From Eudorina sp. 2006-703-Eu-15 (lineage: Eukaryota; Chlorophyta; Chlorophyceae; Chlamydomonadales; Volvocaceae), in NCBI GenBank assembly GCA_003117195.1, contig BDSI01000018.1, positions 1,313,575-1,377,574 of the forward strand: a stretch of DNA of 64,000 bases, given 5' to 3'. The translations under genes were made by a program, and so were the position numbers. Shown piece after piece: positions 62,206-64,000 of the stretch. The notes beneath the pieces were generated by a model that had not been told where the DNA came from, searched no databases, and was given only the letters and a program-made list of their open reading frames with translations. Numbering within the stretch: position 1 is the stretch's first letter; every line of letters starts with the position of its first letter.

Positions 62206-62984
62206 GCCACATGACAGCACTCAGTAGGCGTGCGTACTCCTCCAAGCAACGAACAACAACTACAGCTGATGAGATGTGCAAGGCACTCAAACCCTACCTC
62301 TAGGAAACAACGTGGACATGAATCCGTGAATGGATTCTGCACACAGCAGCTAAACATGCAAAACATAAAGAAACGCATCGGGCATGAATGCTGTCATTGT
62401 GGCAAACAAGGAATGATTATAGCAATCTTGAGTATGTTTGCATGCATATCCACCAGGGAATGAATTTTGCAATCCTGTGTATGCATGCCCAACCTACGGC
62501 ACCTTTAAAAGCAGACCTACCCTTGCTTGCCGTGCAACGGTTTCAATCCGTGTCTTGCCTGCAATTGTTACCCATGTGCTTACAACGAGGTCTGGTAGGA
62601 AGCAGTGCGTGTTTGGGTATGTACAGAGTACATACCAGCATGCATACATACATACCCATGTCCTTGCTGTCGCGGGTCTGTGCAGGTAAGTACACACTAT
62701 GCGTGTGATGATGTCAACCAAGCAAGTAAGCGAACAGGTAGGCAGCTATATGGTGACAGTTATTCATGGTGCGTGATAGACCGGCCGCAATTATAATGAT
62801 CAGCGGGTTCCACTGTTACGTCAATGAATAGTAATGATTGATTGTTGAGTTGCCGTGTGCTTCGTTGCAAGCAAGCACCATGTCCGCGTTTAATAGTAGC
62901 AGCTGTTTAGCAGATGCAAGAGTGCAGTCATGTCCATTTTATATGTAAAATTCGCAACAGCAACCGCCTTGATCGAGGTCTTGT

Positions 62985-63020
62985 TTCGCTACTGGGACTC
63001 GAACCCAGGTCCGAGAGTGA
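62985..63020 (-). pseudogene. tRNA-Glu copy 28, 3' half, split by insert
   Basis: Interrupted at the same anticodon position as copies 22-24, and also missing one C in the variable loop. The 5' half lies beyond the window. Confidence 0.88.
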
Positions 63021-64000
63021 CAAGTAGGGGTCGGCTTCCTCGAAGCCGGAAAAGGGCGGGGCCCCAATAATCCGTACAGGCCGCTTGCTTTAGAACGAAA
63101 ACTCTATTACCGCGCAACAGTGTGAGAGAGTGAAAGGTTACCTTTGGGGATGTCGTTGATGTTGAAGGTGGATTGGCGTGCATAGATTCACCAAGCCCAA
63201 ACACGTCGGCAGCCCCGAAACCATCCTGCAGTACGCGCCGCCGCGACGGCGGTCACCGTATCGGCACTATGGTAACGATAGTCCCTCTGCACTACCACAT
63301 CCGTCTGTCAAGCAGATGATCACAAAGCAAGCTTGAAGCATCCTTGTTTTGCCGTGAAACTGTAGTTGTTTGGTCCGTCGGCAGGCATGCAACCCTTCAG
63401 TTGCACGCCCGCAGCAGACGTGAACCTCTAAAGTTTGCTATCAATAGTTACATAGCAAATGTAAGGCAAAAACAGGTGCGAAAAAGCCGCGGTGAGACCC
63501 GGACTTTGGGCCATCGGAACTGGAGAACTCGTTGGCACTCGGTACGCTATCCCTTTGCATCTTGAAACTTTGATTCAATACATATTGTTGAATTGTATTC
63601 ATCTGGCAAGACAGAAAGGCAAATCTTGATGTTGGTGGTATCTTGATGTTCAAACATCAGAACACTATCGAAGTTCAATTTAGCACGCGCCACCCATTCC
63701 TAATTCAAGTATTCATCACGCGCACCCGTTGAAACGAATATGAGCGCGAGAGGCGTTGGGTGGATGTTGACTCGGTCCATGGAGACCGCGAGCTTTACTT
63801 TGACCGTTTGTGCGCAAAGAATTTTTTTCAGCCAAACCAAAGTTACCTTGCAATAGAAGACAATTAATATGACAAACACAGCGAATTAGTTTAGCGGATA
63901 ATGAACGTTTTGCCGTTACCGGACACACGGACACAGGGACACAGGGACACAGGGACACAGGGACACAGGGACACAGGGACACACGGACACACGGACACAC
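63021..64000. mobile_element. Unclassified insert in tRNA-Glu, copy 4 (divergent, runs off the window)
   Basis: Alignable with the insert at 46701 but with many substitutions and single-base deletions. The left hairpin stem is conserved (loop CTC instead of CTT). The AC tract is replaced by a GGACACA(G)-type minisatellite. Confidence 0.6.
63921..64000. repeat. GGACACAGGGACACA minisatellite
   Basis: Short GGACACA/GGGACACA repeats running to the window end, at the position held by AC microsatellites in the other insert copies. Confidence 0.92.

Overview
The window is eukaryotic nuclear DNA and is almost entirely a tandem repeat array of tRNA genes. The likely host is a chlorophyte green alga. 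The clues are a KDZ-type transposon with its CxC cysteine cluster, a plant/algal L1-like LINE, UGUAA-type poly(A) signals (the green-algal form) after transposon genes, and an intron-bearing tRNA-Leu(CAG). The species cannot be fixed from the sequence alone. There is no bacterial gene organisation.

Layout. Bases 1-564 are unique DNA outside the array. From about 565 to the window end runs a head-to-tail array with a basic unit of 1466 bp. Each complete unit carries one tRNA-Glu(TTC) and one tRNA-Leu(CAG), both on the minus strand and about 510 bp apart; the tRNA-Leu has a 28-nt intron. I count 28 tRNA-Glu loci (24 uninterrupted, 4 interrupted by an insert) and 27 tRNA-Leu loci (2 reduced to a 3' stub, several with damaging changes). 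Unit length varies through discrete modules: a roughly 96-137 bp AT-rich module present in 14 units, a 23-bp duplication, a 515-bp partial duplication, a 50-bp duplication and a 140-bp deletion.

Insertions. (1) Two near-identical 6.3-kb DNA transposons (17240-23572 and 26512-32834) have 270-bp terminal inverted repeats and the same 7-bp target duplication ATGCAAG. They lie exactly 9272 bp apart with two tRNA units between them, so one insertion was co-amplified with the array. Each carries a minus-strand gene with the N-terminal CxC cluster and the C-terminal helical part of a KDZ transposase, but no catalytic core that I can see. Each also has a plus-strand cargo region with a PHD-like ending and 47-residue Gly/Ser-rich repeats. 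(2) A 1.1-kb unclassified insert with a long AC microsatellite splits the anticodon loop of tRNA-Glu in three consecutive units (46.7-53.2 kb) and again at the window end. (3) A 3.4-kb 5'-truncated, frame-disrupted LINE (55703-59147) has a 10-bp target duplication.

How it fits together: the two tRNAs are the conserved content. Everything else looks like insertions and slippage products spread by unequal exchange. Small indels between otherwise identical copies, and a cluster of single-base losses after about 62 kb, mean that some apparent frameshifts may be consensus errors.
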